From Monosiga brevicollis MX1 (lineage: Eukaryota > Opisthokonta > Choanoflagellata > Craspedida > Salpingoecidae), in contig NW_001865073.1 of NCBI RefSeq assembly GCF_000002865.3, positions 314,361 through 378,360 on the forward strand: DNA of 64,000 bases, given 5' to 3'. Below are positions 35,435 to 48,093 of this stretch, in pieces (within the stretch, counting starts at the first letter, position 1; each line of letters starts with the position of its first letter). Both the position numbers and the translations under genes were made by a program. The notes beneath the pieces are model-generated. The model made no database searches and was not told where the DNA came from. It worked only from the letters and a program-made list of their open reading frames with translations.

Positions 35435-38381
35435 TTAAGAAAGACCTGCTGACGTCGTCTTGACCGGGTCGGTACAGCTGCACGAGTGACTCTCGCGGTT
35501 GCAGCAAGGCCATGCACTGGCGTCACCGGTCGAGTAGTTCTGCCACCAACCACAGCCAACGTCATTCGCACACCCATGTCGCGGCTTGCACAAACCGGCT
35601 GCTTCACGTACCGTTTGCGAGCGCATCGTGCCTTTGACGCTATCCCAGTACCCATGCCTAGCCACACAGAGCAAACAAATGCCATGACGATTGTGCTAAA
35701 ACGCGCCATCAACCCGCCTTTTTCAGGCGTTGTCAAAGCAATTCCCTTGTGTTTGAGAGCGCTCAGCCGGCGTACCACAGTGACAGCACGTAATCCAGCT
35801 CGCTGCCCATGAGCGTTATGGGTCGGCTCTCCTGGGGATCTGTCGCCCACAACAAACAAGTGTCAGGCCCGGCACACAGGTCATGAGCAATCGGCCCTTA
35901 TAACACACCGTCCGTCACGTTGAAGATCAGGGGGGGGTCATGCGTCAACGCCCGCCCAGCAGTTCGGGGCTCTGGCGAGCCAATGCAAGGCTCCACGCCC
36001 CGTGTCTTGTAAAATAGCTTGTACTCGTTGAAGCGCATAGCCGCCATGTTGCCGTCCTCTGGAAAGAACAAAATCTGTCCAGTTGACCATCAGAATTCAA
36101 ATGCAAGCCAAAACCAAAACCAATCGCGTTGCTCCCGCCTGACCCTCGTTGTCACCACGCTTCTTTGCAAGCAAGTGCACAAACCCGTTCATCAAAGGGA
36201 GCTTGCCCGTCGAGCAGCAGTGTTGACAGGTCCACGCCATCGAACATGCGATCTAGCCCCACGCACCACCAAACCATACCTCATCTCCCGCAGCCCGAGT
36301 GGACACACTGGTGCGGGGCCATGCCTGGCCGACCGGCCCGTTTGCCATACCTTGAGGTAGCGAGATGTTAGCCAATGAGAGAATGGTAGGCACATAGTCC
36401 AGCGTGCTGGCCAATACCGATGTGTTGGTGCCACTGGCAATGACGCTTTTCCACACGGCTGCCCCTACCACACGGTGCCCGCCTAAAGAGCACAGGCACA
36501 TCAGAATCGCAAAGCCCCATGGTGTCCCTTCCAAGCATCGACAAATCCAAGCAGAAGATTTCATGAAACGAGTTTCACAACAAACCTTCCCAGGCCGTCG
36601 ACTTGAGCGTGGCACCACCTTGCCCGCCATTTGAAGCGCGCTGGAGAGCGGGAAACATCATTTTGCACACGCACAGCGGACCCCCAAAGCGTGTTTTAGC
36701 AACTAGTCAATAACCAAACATCTAACCACAGAGCCCTTGTATACAAAGCCCTTGACCCACCGTACCTGCCACTCGCCCGTGAACGGGCCCGGTGAGCCCA
36801 CAGCCTCGCACGCCACGGAGCCCAGGTTGGCGGGCCTATCAAGAGTACGTGGCAGCCACCCAAAGCAGGTTCAACATAACATGTTTCGCTTTTGAGGTGA
36901 AGCATGGGCCCGGAAAGCCGAGTTGCCCCCTCACCCATTGTCAGCGCTCAAGAGAATGAGTGTGTCCTCGAGCAAACCAGCCACATCCAGCGCCCGAACA
37001 ATGGCACCCACGCTGGCGTCAACCTCGGCCAACGTGTTGCCAAACACCTAAAGATAGGTGGGGCACTCGTCAGGCGCTTCCGTCATCCTGGACCACTCGT
37101 GATCAACCTGACATGACCCATGATCCTTGATCCATGTCAGGCACTGCATACCTGTGCCCGGCCCTCACGCGTGGAAGCGTTGGCAAACATGGGATCATAG
37201 GCAAGAGGCGTGTGCGTATGGGCATAGGCCACGTACAGGAAGAAGGGATCCGTTCCAAAGCCTTGAATTAGCTCTATAGCGCGCGCGGTATACTGGCCAT
37301 TGAGTGCCAGTGGATTGTACGGCTGCTGGACAATGGTCTCGTCACATGTCTTGTTTTGGGCAGCCTCACAGTCTGGGCCCTGGGTATCATAAAGAGGAAC
37401 AGCTGGACTGGTTGCTCTGGTCCCATCCACGGCCGAGCAGAGCGCCGGACACGCCGGCTGGGACTCATTTCGCAGCCAGGAGGGCTCGCAGCCTTGTGGT
37501 GTCGATTCAATGCATCCCATATCCCCGCTGTAGGGCAGTCCATAGAAAGTATTGAAGCCACGATAGGTTGGATGGTACCCTACAACGCGAACCAAGAGCA
37601 AACGCTTGAGTCCTGGGGTGCACACTTGAGCGCGCTCCCACCCTCTCGCTGTCTGTGAATATGGCCTCCACAGAAGCCAATGAAGCCAACGAACCTGGTT
37701 GCACGCCGAGATGCCACTTGCCAATCATGTGGGTGTCATATCCGGCCTCTTGAAGATAGTTGGCCAGTGTCTTCTCGCCCGTAGGCAAACCGTACAGGGA
37801 GGCGGGCTCGAAATTACCGTAGACACCCGTGCGCGCAGCCGTTCTGCGTCAGCAAGCCAGGGGATGAGCTGGTGTGATCCGAGTTGCGCATGTGGGTTGA
37901 TTTCACGAGTCAAGAGCTTGACAGGCAAAACAAGGCAATCGGGCCGACGGGGTGTGACCAACCGTCCTGTCAGCAGTCCGGCGCGGCTCGGCGTCTGCAA
38001 ACCCAGCCGGCGGGTGCTCGGTGAGATTGTGCACAGCAGGTGGCGCGAGAAGGTTTTCGAGCGCAGAGTTAACAAAAACATGGAACATGATTAGCGGCGA
38101 TGTGGCCGTACGCAAACAGAGGCTGCTGCATGGAAATCCGAAAAGGTGAGCCCCTGCTCGGCGAGCTTGTAAGGTGTTTCAGTAACGCTATTGTCGTTGA
38201 TGCCGGCATCACCCCAGCCGTTATCGTCCAGCAGAAAAATGACCACATTTGGCCGGCGGTGCTGATTGCCAGCAGCTTGATCCGTTTTCTCCCCGGCAAC
38301 CCTCACCACCATCAGCGCCGTCACCGCCGCTGCCAGGACGCTTTTCCAGCAGCAGCAGGACCACAAACGCATGTCAGCCAT
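35435..38381 (-). CDS. Arylsulfatase (formylglycine sulfatase family), secreted or lysosomal
   Basis: Hydrolyses sulfate esters. The start at 38381 gives a signal-anchor-like N-terminus (SVLAAAVTALMVVRVAG) and then PNVVIFLLDDNGWGD, the metal-binding sulfatase opening. The active-site signature C-T-P-S-R with AGLLTGR is split by an intron: the cysteine that becomes formylglycine is the last codon of exon 1 (38381-38112), and TPSRAGLLTGR starts exon 2 (37994-37963). Next come TGVYGNFEPASLYGLP with THMIGKWHLG (37843-37695), then GYHPTYRGFNTFYGLPYSGD through FFLYVAYAHTHTP, LILLSADNG, GPANLGS, LDYVPTILSLANI and RMFDGVDLSTLLLDG. This order fits arylsulfatase A-like enzymes. The end is less sure: a stop after ELDYVLSLWYAG near 35770 is possible, but a further exon with a Cys-rich tail (GYWDSVKG, GCANDVGCGWW, CCNRESHSCSC) ending at 35435 looks coding. 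Confidence 0.88.
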
Positions 38382-39054
<673 letters not shown>

Positions 39055-41012
39055 TTACTTGTTGCGCTTGGCGCCACGACCACCACGACCACGGCCGCGA
39101 CCACGGCCGCCACGGCCACCACGGCCACCACCACGGCGCGAGCGCATGGCTTGACGGTCCTCCTCCATCTTGACCCAGTACTCCTTCTCCTCTTGGTCCT
39201 TGAGCGCCTCGGCCTTGACGGGCTTGTCCTTGATGGTAGCGTTGCTCTCCGTAAGAGCCTGGACAGCGCTGCTAGCCTTGCCCTCCTCCTTGAAACGGAT
39301 GTGGGCAGTTGGCTCACCACGGGTGTAATCCACCCAAGCCACGTCGCCAAACTTCTCAAAGACGTCCTTGAGGTCCTCGCGGCTGCAGTCTTCATGCAGG
39401 TCCTCAAGTTTCACCACGGCATCCTTGGTCATGGTGGCCTCGACAGCCTCGTACTTGAGCTGCATCTTCTTCCTATGAGTACAGTAGCAATCAAAGGGAG
39501 AAAAAGGAGACAAGCCAAAGAGCGGGCACAAGGGCGGTGAACATAAACCCGCTGCAATACGAAAGCAAGAAGTCACACTCGCAGCGTCTTTCTGTGAGTG
39601 AATTGCCCCCCGCCATGACCAAGCGGCTACGCACTCGTCCTCCTTTTGCTTCTTGGCCATGCGCTTGTCACGACGCTCATCGCGCTTGCGCTCATGGTAG
39701 GCAGGCTTGGTCTCCACGAAGATCTTGTTGCCATCAAATTCACGAGGTTCAGCAACAATCTTCTCGGCTTGGTCGCGAGAGCTCAACTGAACAAACACCG
39801 AGCCCTTCAGCTCACGGCTGCCCAGCTTGCGGCGCAGCGAAACAGACTCGGCAAAGCAGCCCATGCTGGAGATCCAGGTCTGTGCAACAAAATAGGCGAG
39901 TGAGGCGACCAAATGGAAAGAGAGGTGGGTGGCGAGGACTGCAAGTCGACACCCACCTGCACATAGTCGATGGTGAGCTTCTCGACATCAAAGCCCTTGG
40001 CATAAATGGAACGCTCGTTCAGGTCCTTCTGATCCTCCAAGGGTTTGGTGGGCGCGCGGCGCAGAGCGGTGCCATCATCGCTGCACCGGGTATTCGGAGA
40101 TAGGTGGGCACACAGGCGCAAACCCAGGGGTGAATCAGCGATTTGTAGAGATCGTCGTGTGCTAAAGACAAAGGGCAAAAGATGGAGCAGACAGCGCACC
40201 TGACTTCGACGAGGGGGTCGTCGACCGTCTGCATAGCGGCAGCAATGACTTCGGGATCCTCCGACAGTTGCTTCAGGCTAAAATGATCGAAAAATCATGG
40301 AATATAAAAGTGAGGTGACGCCGATGTGGCCTCATTCCAAATTAGAAGGATGCACGCTGCATGCTGCAGGGTCAGAAGAACGTACCGGTTGAAGGTCAGC
40401 AGAACGGTCAAGGGAATCCAGCCCTCTTTGCTTTCCTTCAGCTTCTGCTGCATGAAGGAATCACGGGGCAGGTTGCGGTCCGAGAAGTAATACTAAAACA
40501 ATTTGTGCAAGTCCTTGAGTGAGGAAGAGCAACCCGAGGCCAAAGGCTGAATCGGTAGTCACCCCGGTCTCGAGTCGAGGAGCTCAGACTTGTTCCTGCC
40601 TCAAGCCTGAGGTGCAGGCGGGTGACAGACGACAGACGAACCTCAACTTGACGGATAATCTGCTTTTCGAGATCAGCCGGGACAGCAACATTGGAGCCAT
40701 CGGCGGTGGTCTGCAGAACAAGCGTGGCAACAATGTCAGCAGGCGAGGGTGAGAAGATTTCCTGGGAAGGAGAAAGAGGACCAAACACATGCCCAACGAC
40801 GGGCTGAGCTCAACGCAGCAATAACTCACCACCTTGACCTTCTTGGTTGCACTCTCGCCATTCTAGTAAGGAGACCGAGGCGAGGCGAAAAGCAGCAAAA
40901 GGTCAATGCGACACCATCATCCACCCAGGCCAAGTGTCCAAACTACCCGATCACAAGAAGAAGAAGAACGGGACGAGCGCCGGCCAGAGCCAAGAGCACC
41001 TACCGACGCCAT
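39055..41012 (-). CDS. SSB: La ribonucleoprotein (SSB autoantigen homologue)
   Basis: Binds UUU-OH 3' ends of Pol III transcripts in the nucleus and protects them. Eight exons (41012-41004, 40862-40830, 40761-40642, 40492-40386, 40277-40200, 40080-39957, 39879-39635, 39472-39055) join in frame to 377 residues. The La motif reads EKQIIRQVEYYFSDRNLPRD, FMQQKLKESKEGWIPL, LLTFNRLKQLS. RRM1 follows RRAPTKPL and runs RSIYAKGFDVEKLTIDYVQ to GSVFVQLSSRDQAEK. The C-terminal xRRM starts AVVKLEDLHEDCSREDLK and contains VAWVDYTRGEPTAHIRFKEE. The tail is RGG-rich (RGGGRGGRGGRGRGRGRGG) and ends KRNK, where many La proteins carry a short basic motif. Exon 1 encodes only MAS. Confidence 0.96.
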
Positions 41013-41652
41013 GCTGTCGGTTGAACCTGAAGCAAACACACACCACAACACAAAAGGGGCAAAAGTCAAGGTGAACGAACAACCAATTGCAATCCCACCG
41101 CCCCCACTCTCCCCTCATCCCAAACCCCGCCACTGGCCCGCACCCCACGGCCTCCCAGCCAGCCAAACGCAACCGCCCCAGTCCCAACAGTACCCCCCTT
41201 CCCTCCTTCACAGCGCGGGACCTGACCTCGGAAAGGAATGAAAAAAATAAACGAGAGAGAGACACAGAGAGAGCACGCGGCTGTGCAACGTGCCCCGGTC
41301 ACTCGAGGTAAGTGTACCCCAAAGCGATATAAACAACGATATTCTTACCCCATCCCTCTTAGTTTATGCAGCTAATTGATGAGAAGATGCAGATCTTGTT
41401 TCCAAAGGCCACAAGCCAGGAATGGACATGTGCGCGGTAACGCAGTGTGACACCACAGGTCATCGCTTTGCCTTCAAGAAAGGATGGTCAACAACTATGG
41501 TTCTCAACAGCTGTTGTTATCGGATTGTCTGACATGTGCTACCACATGTGAATTGGTCGCTGAAGCCGTTACCTCTTGTGATTTGCGCGGTAACCCCACA
41601 CCCGTGTGCCGTGCTCAAGCTTATTTTCCCTTGGCTTTTCCACACATACACA
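41013..41652. other. Divergent intergenic region (La / SR-like protein)
   Basis: Contains both promoters; C-rich at 41095-41215 and GA-rich at 41240-41280. No supported gene. Confidence 0.5.
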
Positions 41653-43260
41653 ATGGCGGCTGATGGTGTTCGGGTACGTGCGCGCTCGCTCGTTCGCGCG
41701 CTCGCTCTCGTTCTTGCTCTTGTGACGGCAGCGCTGGTGCTGGTGCTGGCGCTGGGCTCTGCGGTGCCTGTCGATGTGAGGGTGCCCTGCCTTCCTATTT
41801 TCCTCCCCTGGCCGTCTTGCTTCTTTTGGAGCATGCTAGCCATGGCATGTGTGTGTGTGTGTGTGTGTTAAGGCATGAAAGAGACGGGGCACCCTTGCCG
41901 CGATAGCCGTGCCATGGCCCAGTGTCGGCCGCTGGACTTGACTGGTGTTCTGGTCATGCACAAGGCGGGGGCGCTGATTCTGTTGCGGTCCAGAAGCTTC
42001 AGTGGCCATCTATGCTGCCGCCAACCTTGGAATTTTCATCGTCACATCCAGCTTTGAGCCAGAGTTGTATTTTCATCTCTTCTTCAACAACAGGACTGTT
42101 AGTGTTGTTCCCTCACCTCGACCTCTGGTCTTTACTTCCGTCACGGATCAATCGCGACAGGTCTTTGTGGGCAACCTGCCCGATGACATCGAGAAGATGG
42201 ACCTGGAGAATGAGTTCCGCCAGTTTGGACGGTATGCCGCTCTGTCTCTGGGCCAACTTGCCACGTGTACCCCTTCCTCTGCCAATGCCTGACTTTGCCT
42301 CTCGCGCACGGCTCGACAGCTTGCTCGATGTTTGGGTGGCTCGCAAGCCTCCGGGTTTTGCCTTTGGTATGTCTGCCCCTGGTTATCTCTCACGTTGGTT
42401 TTTTTTTGCACGCTGATCTCGCGCTATTTACCTTATTAACTGCAACAACTTGTACGCACCCGGCTCTCGCTTTGCCACTGACTGTATATATTTGGTATCA
42501 GTTAAATTTGAGGATCAGCGCGATGCCGAGGTATACGCACTGCCATCATGTCTACTCATGCGTTGCTCTTCTTGCCCCTCTGTTTTGTTTGTTTTTTTGT
42601 CCTTTCTCTTCTATTGTCATCGTTAATGATGTGTATCTCCCACCACGGCTGGTTCATCTCAACGCACACGCTGTTGCCCCCTAATAGGACGCGGTGCAAG
42701 GGCTGAATCGCCGAACAGCCTTTGGCCGTGAAATTAGGGTGGAGATCTCACATGGTGGTCGTGGCGGTCGCGGTGGTGGTATGTTTGCCGCAACTCTCTC
42801 TTCGATCTGATTTGCCTCTGCTCTCGCTCGCTTGATGCCCAAACGCGCACATTCAATTGTAATAGACCGTCGACCCCGCGGTGATTATGGCCGCCGCGAT
42901 GACTATGGTCGCCGTGATGATTATGGCCGCCGCGATGACTATGGCCGCCGTGATGACCATGGCCGCCGTGATGATTATGGCCGCCGTGATGACCATGGCC
43001 GCCGTGATGATTATAGCCGCCGTGATGACTATGGCCGACAGGATGATCGCCGTGACGCACCCGTGCGCCATGACGATGGCCGCGATGAGTTTGGCCGGGA
43101 TGTCCATGACCGCCGTGGTGGTGACGATCGCCGCGACGATGACCGCCGTGGTGGCGACGATCGCCGTGGTGGTGACGATCGCCGTGACGACGACCGCCGT
43201 GGTGGTGATGATCGCCGCGACGATGACCGCCGCGACGACGACGACCGCCGCCGTGATTAA
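41653..43260 (+). CDS. SR-protein-like RRM protein with Arg/Asp repeat tail
   Basis: Probable nuclear pre-mRNA splicing or mRNA-binding factor. Six exons (41653-41673, 42161-42231, 42320-42366, 42502-42530, 42688-42778, 42866-43260) join in phase to 217 residues. The single RRM has RNP2 VFVGNLP at residues 8-14, then DDIEKMDLENEFRQFGRLLD, RNP1 PPGFAFVKFED, DAEDAVQGLNRRTAFGREIR and VEISHG, as in SRSF3/SRSF7-type factors. A short RGGRGG linker leads to a tail of DYGRRD, DHGRRD, then DDRRGGD and DDRRDD repeats instead of Arg-Ser dipeptides. The tail is built from an 18-bp tandem repeat (GAYTATGGCCGCCGYGAT), so the repeat number probably varies. The short exons and the split RRM follow the dense intron style of the locus. 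Confidence 0.88.
42884..43255 (+). repeat. 18-bp and related coding tandem repeats (Arg/Asp)
   Basis: Units alternate GATGAYTATGGCCGCCGY and CGCCGTGGTGGTGACGAT, coding DYGRRD and RRGGDD. They also give long open frames on the other strand and frames (Ile/Val/Ala; His/Gly), which are shadows. Confidence 0.9.
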
Positions 43261-43852
43261 GGCGTTATCATTTGTTTGGTTCTTTTTTTTCCCCGCCACA
43301 ACTTGATCAATCCTTCATGGAACATTTCTCAGCCCAACATCTCAGCAACCGAGCAAAGCAAGCAATCAGGGCGAGCAAACCAGTCTTGATGTGCATGGAG
43401 GATGACGCATGCGCGTGCTTTCTTCCTTTCCGTGATGGCCGCCTTTGATTCACGAGATGCATAAGCTGCGCATCTCGGAAACATCTAACCCGAGGTTAGA
43501 GAGCGGTTTGAATTCGCTCAAGCAACCATGACGGCCTAAATGTGACGAAAGTGTCGTTCATTGAGTTTTACGTGGTCCACGACAATCCACTGACCCACTT
43601 CCAAGCGCTTTTGATGCTTCTCGCTTGCCCAAGCACACAAAGGGCATTTTGCCGACGCCTTCGCTCAAGGCGCCCGTGATGACATCAAACCAAACCAATC
43701 AGCTACTCATTTGTCAATTCATATCTCTATACAGACGCATATCATCAGGGTTTGCTATACTAGGGTTGTGCATGGGGCTTACACCACAACGCACCGACCA
43801 GCAAACTCGCTTCGCTGCTGGCATTTTTATGGCAGGGCTGCAAACAAAAGGG
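43261..43852. other. Convergent intergenic region
   Basis: 3' flanks of the SR-like gene and the EF-hand/zinc-ribbon gene. Nothing coding seen. Confidence 0.55.
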
Positions 43853-46800
43853 TCAACGAAACAAGCTCATGTCCAGTGGGTTGGTGCACACTGCATCGTG
43901 AATGTCCAAAAAGAGGGGAACATAAGCCTGCCAAAGCAAGCAGCGCATCGCGTAAGCACACGCATCCAGCACACATGTGATGACCACGACAATATTACTC
44001 TTCAGCTCCATTGTGCAAGAAATGCAAGGGCACCACGAGCAAGATTCACGTACTAGGTACTCCATAAAGGAGAGGTCGTCGAGGCCATCGTTCCCAAGCC
44101 GGGAAAAGATCTGCGTAGCCCCAATCAGACGGGTGAGTAGGAAAGAATATTTGTAGGCTTGGCCTTGTCTTCCCCTTCCCCCTGCCCATGCAAGAAATGA
44201 TTGTGTAGAACAAACCTCAGCCTGATGTGCATCGCTGACATTGCCGGCCTGAAGCTCGACTCTCAAGGACTCAAACGAGATGGAACCCTGATCGGAGAGC
44301 ACGAGCACATGATTGCCAATTATCAGTACAATGACAGTTAACTCATGCTCACTCTTGGGCTCACGGGTCACGGGCAGATAGGCATACCTCTTGTTTAATA
44401 TCGTTGACATAAAAGAGGTCACGAGCGGTTTGAAGTTTGGCTTCAAGCCCGTGAAAGTCCAAGCTGTTAATGTTGGCGCGCAGCTTGTGGTCCAGCTGAG
44501 TCACCTTTTCCGCCAGAGCAGCCACAACTGAAAAGAGGCGAAAATTTAGGGAGCTCTTGAGCTGCATGCCCGAAGAGTCGATGGCATCCTCATCAGTAAG
44601 CTCCAGTACCCGCACCACAAACTCCATCTCGCGCTGACTGATCGGGGCATCGCAGACCAAGCGCAGGGCATCACCAAGCTCCGACGCACTCAGACAGCCT
44701 GCACCACGCCGATCCGCTGCATTGAATATGCGCTTATAGCGGTGGGTCGTCTTCGTGTCCAACATGCTAAACTGCGATAGGTAGTCTGCCGTAGCAGCCA
44801 GCCCCGCCTGGTCCGCGTTACTCTTCGAGGGCGAGGGTGCCAGCTTGCTCTGACTGGCTGTTTTTTTCTTCCGTTGCTTCGTAAACCCTGCAGGGATGCG
44901 GCGCAGGGCTGCGAGCCGACTGTTTTCCACCCGTCTCGCGCCAGGCATAGGCTTTCGCTTTGCTTTGACGTCCTCAGCCGCCTCTTCAGGCTCCTCTGCC
45001 AATAAAGCTGCCCGTATTGAAGCCAGAGAATCAGACGGCGCTTCGACCTTTGATGTTGTTCCACCTCGAGTCTCAATCGTTTCCAGACCCTCGCCATTGT
45101 CAGACGCCTCAGACGAATCGTCTGCCTCGCTGCCCACCGGTAAAGGCGCAGTAACCACCTGCGGCGGCGTTGAGGGCAAAATTTCAGCGGAAGTGGTTAT
45201 GCTAGGTGGAGCCTGGGCCTTGCTCGAGTTGAATCTGGGACCAAACAACTTGGAGGTTTTGCCGCGACCTTTAGGGGGGCGCGGTGGTCGCGGGAGTCGG
45301 ACCACAGGGACCGGTGGCTCCTCGAGAGGCTGAGGTGTTGATGGCTTGGCTGATGGCAGCTCTGGCTCTGGCGCAGGTGTCTGGGAAGCGATCGGCTCGT
45401 CTATCTCTTTGACTCGGGGTGGCGGCGGAGGCATGGGAGCACGCTTGCGAGCCGGTTTTGCTTGCGCGGCTTCCACCTCTGCCTCTTCTGCCGTCATCTC
45501 TTCCTGTGGTGCTGCTGTTGGCTCTGGCACCGAAGGCTCATCAATCATTGGCGCACATTGAGGTGGGAGCTCGACTGATGGCTCAAGAGCACAATCGTTT
45601 GACGACGAAACCACGGCTGTCGGCTGCTTTGCAGAGCTGGGTGCAAGTATAGATTCTTCAACTGCCGCTGGCTGTGCGCCTGATTGATGATCAGGCTCAT
45701 CGGGCTTCGACTCAAGCTGAACATCGGGTTCAAGGTGGGGCTCGAGCTCAGGTTCGAGATTCGAAGTAGCTGCAAGCGGATGATTTTGCATATCTTGGTT
45801 GCCTGCCTCAGACACTGCTGGGGAGTCGGCACGTGATCGTTGAGTGTTTTTGGATGAGTCAACAACCGTGTCGTCTGGCTCATCCAAGGCTGGTTGAGTG
45901 GGGTCAGGCGTAGGCTCCTGGGAGTCAGTCGAAGGTATATCCACGGAATCAGGTATCACGTCCGTAAGTGTGTCCAGTGGCTGAGGTATGGCCGCCTCAA
46001 CAAAGGGCACATCCATTGAAACAGATGTAACGACACTTTGCACCGGGCTCAAAGTCGGGGGGGCGTCACTGCTAAGGCTGGCGTCAGATGCTTTGCGGGA
46101 TGCAGCTGCAGATACACGAGCAGAGACGGGCGGTGTGGGTTTGGGGTTTTTGCGGGCTGGCTTGGTAACTGGCGCCGTCGGCGTGGACACTTTAACAACT
46201 CGGTGACGCGAAGAGGCGGCCAGTTGGTCCCAGAAATCCCAGTGATTATCGGCGCCTATTATCGTGGAAAGGGGGGCAGACAGTGAGGCGATTGCAGGCT
46301 CAACATGCAGTCCTGTCAGCAAGTACCTACCAAACTTGCTTTCAAACTCATTGGCCCACTCGAACTGGCGTCGACGGCGCTCTTCATTGAGATTGAAATT
46401 GAGCGCACGTCCACATTCGATGCAGAGGCCGTCGCCGTTGGCAAAACCGATGAACACGTAACCCCCGCCAACCCGAACGGGAAAGCAGTGCTGGCATTGA
46501 TAACGGTTATCTGAGCGCTGTCGAGACAAATTTCGATCAACAAAAAAGTGAGGCAGCGAGAAAAAAAAATATGGTCCGGAGTATTCAAAAAAACTTTCAG
46601 GGCGTGCTTGCGTACCCGAGAGCTGTCGGCCACAACTAAAACATCGCGATCTCGTTGACCCCGAAGAAGGAGCACTCGCGCATTGATGGGCAAGCGGATG
46701 ATAAAGTTGATGAATTTCACATCCTCGGCATTCTTTGCAATCTCGTTTGGCAGTTTAGAAAGCAACTGCTCAGATAATGAAACAGGAACAAGATCGTGAT

Positions 46801-47879
46801 CAGCCTTCAAAATGGCGCAGAGGCCTAGCATGGAAATGCGCAGCGCTAGCATAGAGCCACGCCCGAATACACACACGCACCTCTTCGACATGGGCATCCG
46901 TCATCGACTCGGGAGGAGAAGCTTCCTCGGAAGTGACAGGCTGCGCCTCAAGTCCAAGCGGGGACTGGGTTGGCGAGCCTTCCACAAAAGGCGCAGCATT
47001 GCAGATGGCCGAACTATCAGCACGCTCGTTGAGAGTGGAGCCCAAGGGGGCACCAAGTGTCTCTGCCTGTCGAAATTTACGATCCAATGCTAAAAGAGCA
47101 TCAATATCTACGTTGGTATCTGCCGAGGCTTCGGTCAAAGCACGTGTGCGCGTACGGCGGGCACGCTGGACCAAAGAAATGACATAATTAATCAAAAAGA
47201 AGGGAAAAAAAAAAAAAAACAGACGAACAGAAAGCAAGAAAGAAAAAGTAGTGAGTGAGAAGAGAGGTCGTACAGGCCGCTGGTATCCGAGGAGGGGCTG
47301 AAAGGGGAACGAGAAACGCCGCCGGGTTCTATCAAGCATGGGCTTACGGGCAGCATGATGCGATCACCAGTAGTGCGTGGAGAAAACGCTGTTTGCTTGG
47401 AGCCAACCACGTTACGGAGACTACTGCTGCCTGAAGCGCTGGGGCTCGAACTGGCAATACCAACGGGTGTATCAATGGCTATACCAATGGCATCCTGGTC
47501 CAGGGCTGTAGTGGTGTGCTGGCCCGGGGCGGTGGTGGCGGTGGCAGCGGTGGCGGCGATGGCGACGGTGGCGACGGTGGCGACAGATGCTGTGTTGGCC
47601 GTAGCTAAAGGCCCTGACATGGTCTCGAGGGCTGTGCTGGCCATGGTGGGACGCCCATCCTCAGGCGGGCATTCTTTCAGAGATTGATCCTCTTGACCTT
47701 GTGGGCCCATGGCTATGGGTGGAACTGGAGCTATTCGCTGCAAGGTTGACAGCCAAGGCGATTGCATGTCAGAGGCGAATTTATTTTGCCTGACATTGTG
47801 TGCCTCGAAGCGAAGGCATGCTTTGCTATCCCGTGGTCGGCAGGGAGGTGTGGGCAAGCAAGCGGCTGTACCTTCGGAG
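43853..47879 (-). CDS. Unrecognised protein: zinc-ribbon-like motif, long disordered region, C-terminal EF-hand-like domain
   Basis: Exons supported by phase: one ending at 47354 (TTGDRIMLP), 47170-46881, 46804-46616 (INFIIRLPINARVLLLRG), 46517 to about 46331, 46260-44388, then short exons near 44291-44215 and 44129-44065, and 43946-43853. YQCQHC with CIECGRAL, 22 residues apart, could bind zinc. The large exon encodes about 450 residues rich in Pro, Glu, Ser and Ala, with proline-rich patches (RAPMPPPPPRVKE, VRLPRPPRPPKGRGK), likely disordered. The C-terminus is helical: YKRIFNAADRRGAGCLSASE is an EF-hand-like helix-loop with a poor calcium loop, followed by EFVVRVLEL, FRLFSVVAALAEKV, GSISFESLRVELQAGNV, LSFMEYL and YVPLFLDIHDAV. 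I recognise the pattern as conserved-looking but cannot name a family. The 5' end is unresolved. Confidence 0.6.
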
Positions 47880-48093
47880 TCAGTGGAGCAGGCTCACTTG
47901 AGTGACGAGGAAAGCTCGTGGCGGTGATCATGGCATCCACTGGCTCAAGCACAGGGTCACCGACCAACCTGAGTGATGATTAATAGATGTTTCATCGAAA
48001 TAAGGCAAGTTTCTTCGCGACAACTGACACGATCTGAATAGAAAAAAAAAGGCGGCCACCCGATCAGAAGCAAGCTTTGTACATACTGTGGGC

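Noticed and set aside
42853-43306. Antisense and alternate-frame proteins of Ala/Val/Ile or His/Gly repeats
   Set aside because: Shadows of the Arg/Asp repeat in the SR-like gene; only the frame joined to the RRM exons is supported.
44900-45660. Plus-strand Gly/Ser-rich open frames
   Set aside because: Complement of the proline-rich disordered exon on the minus strand.
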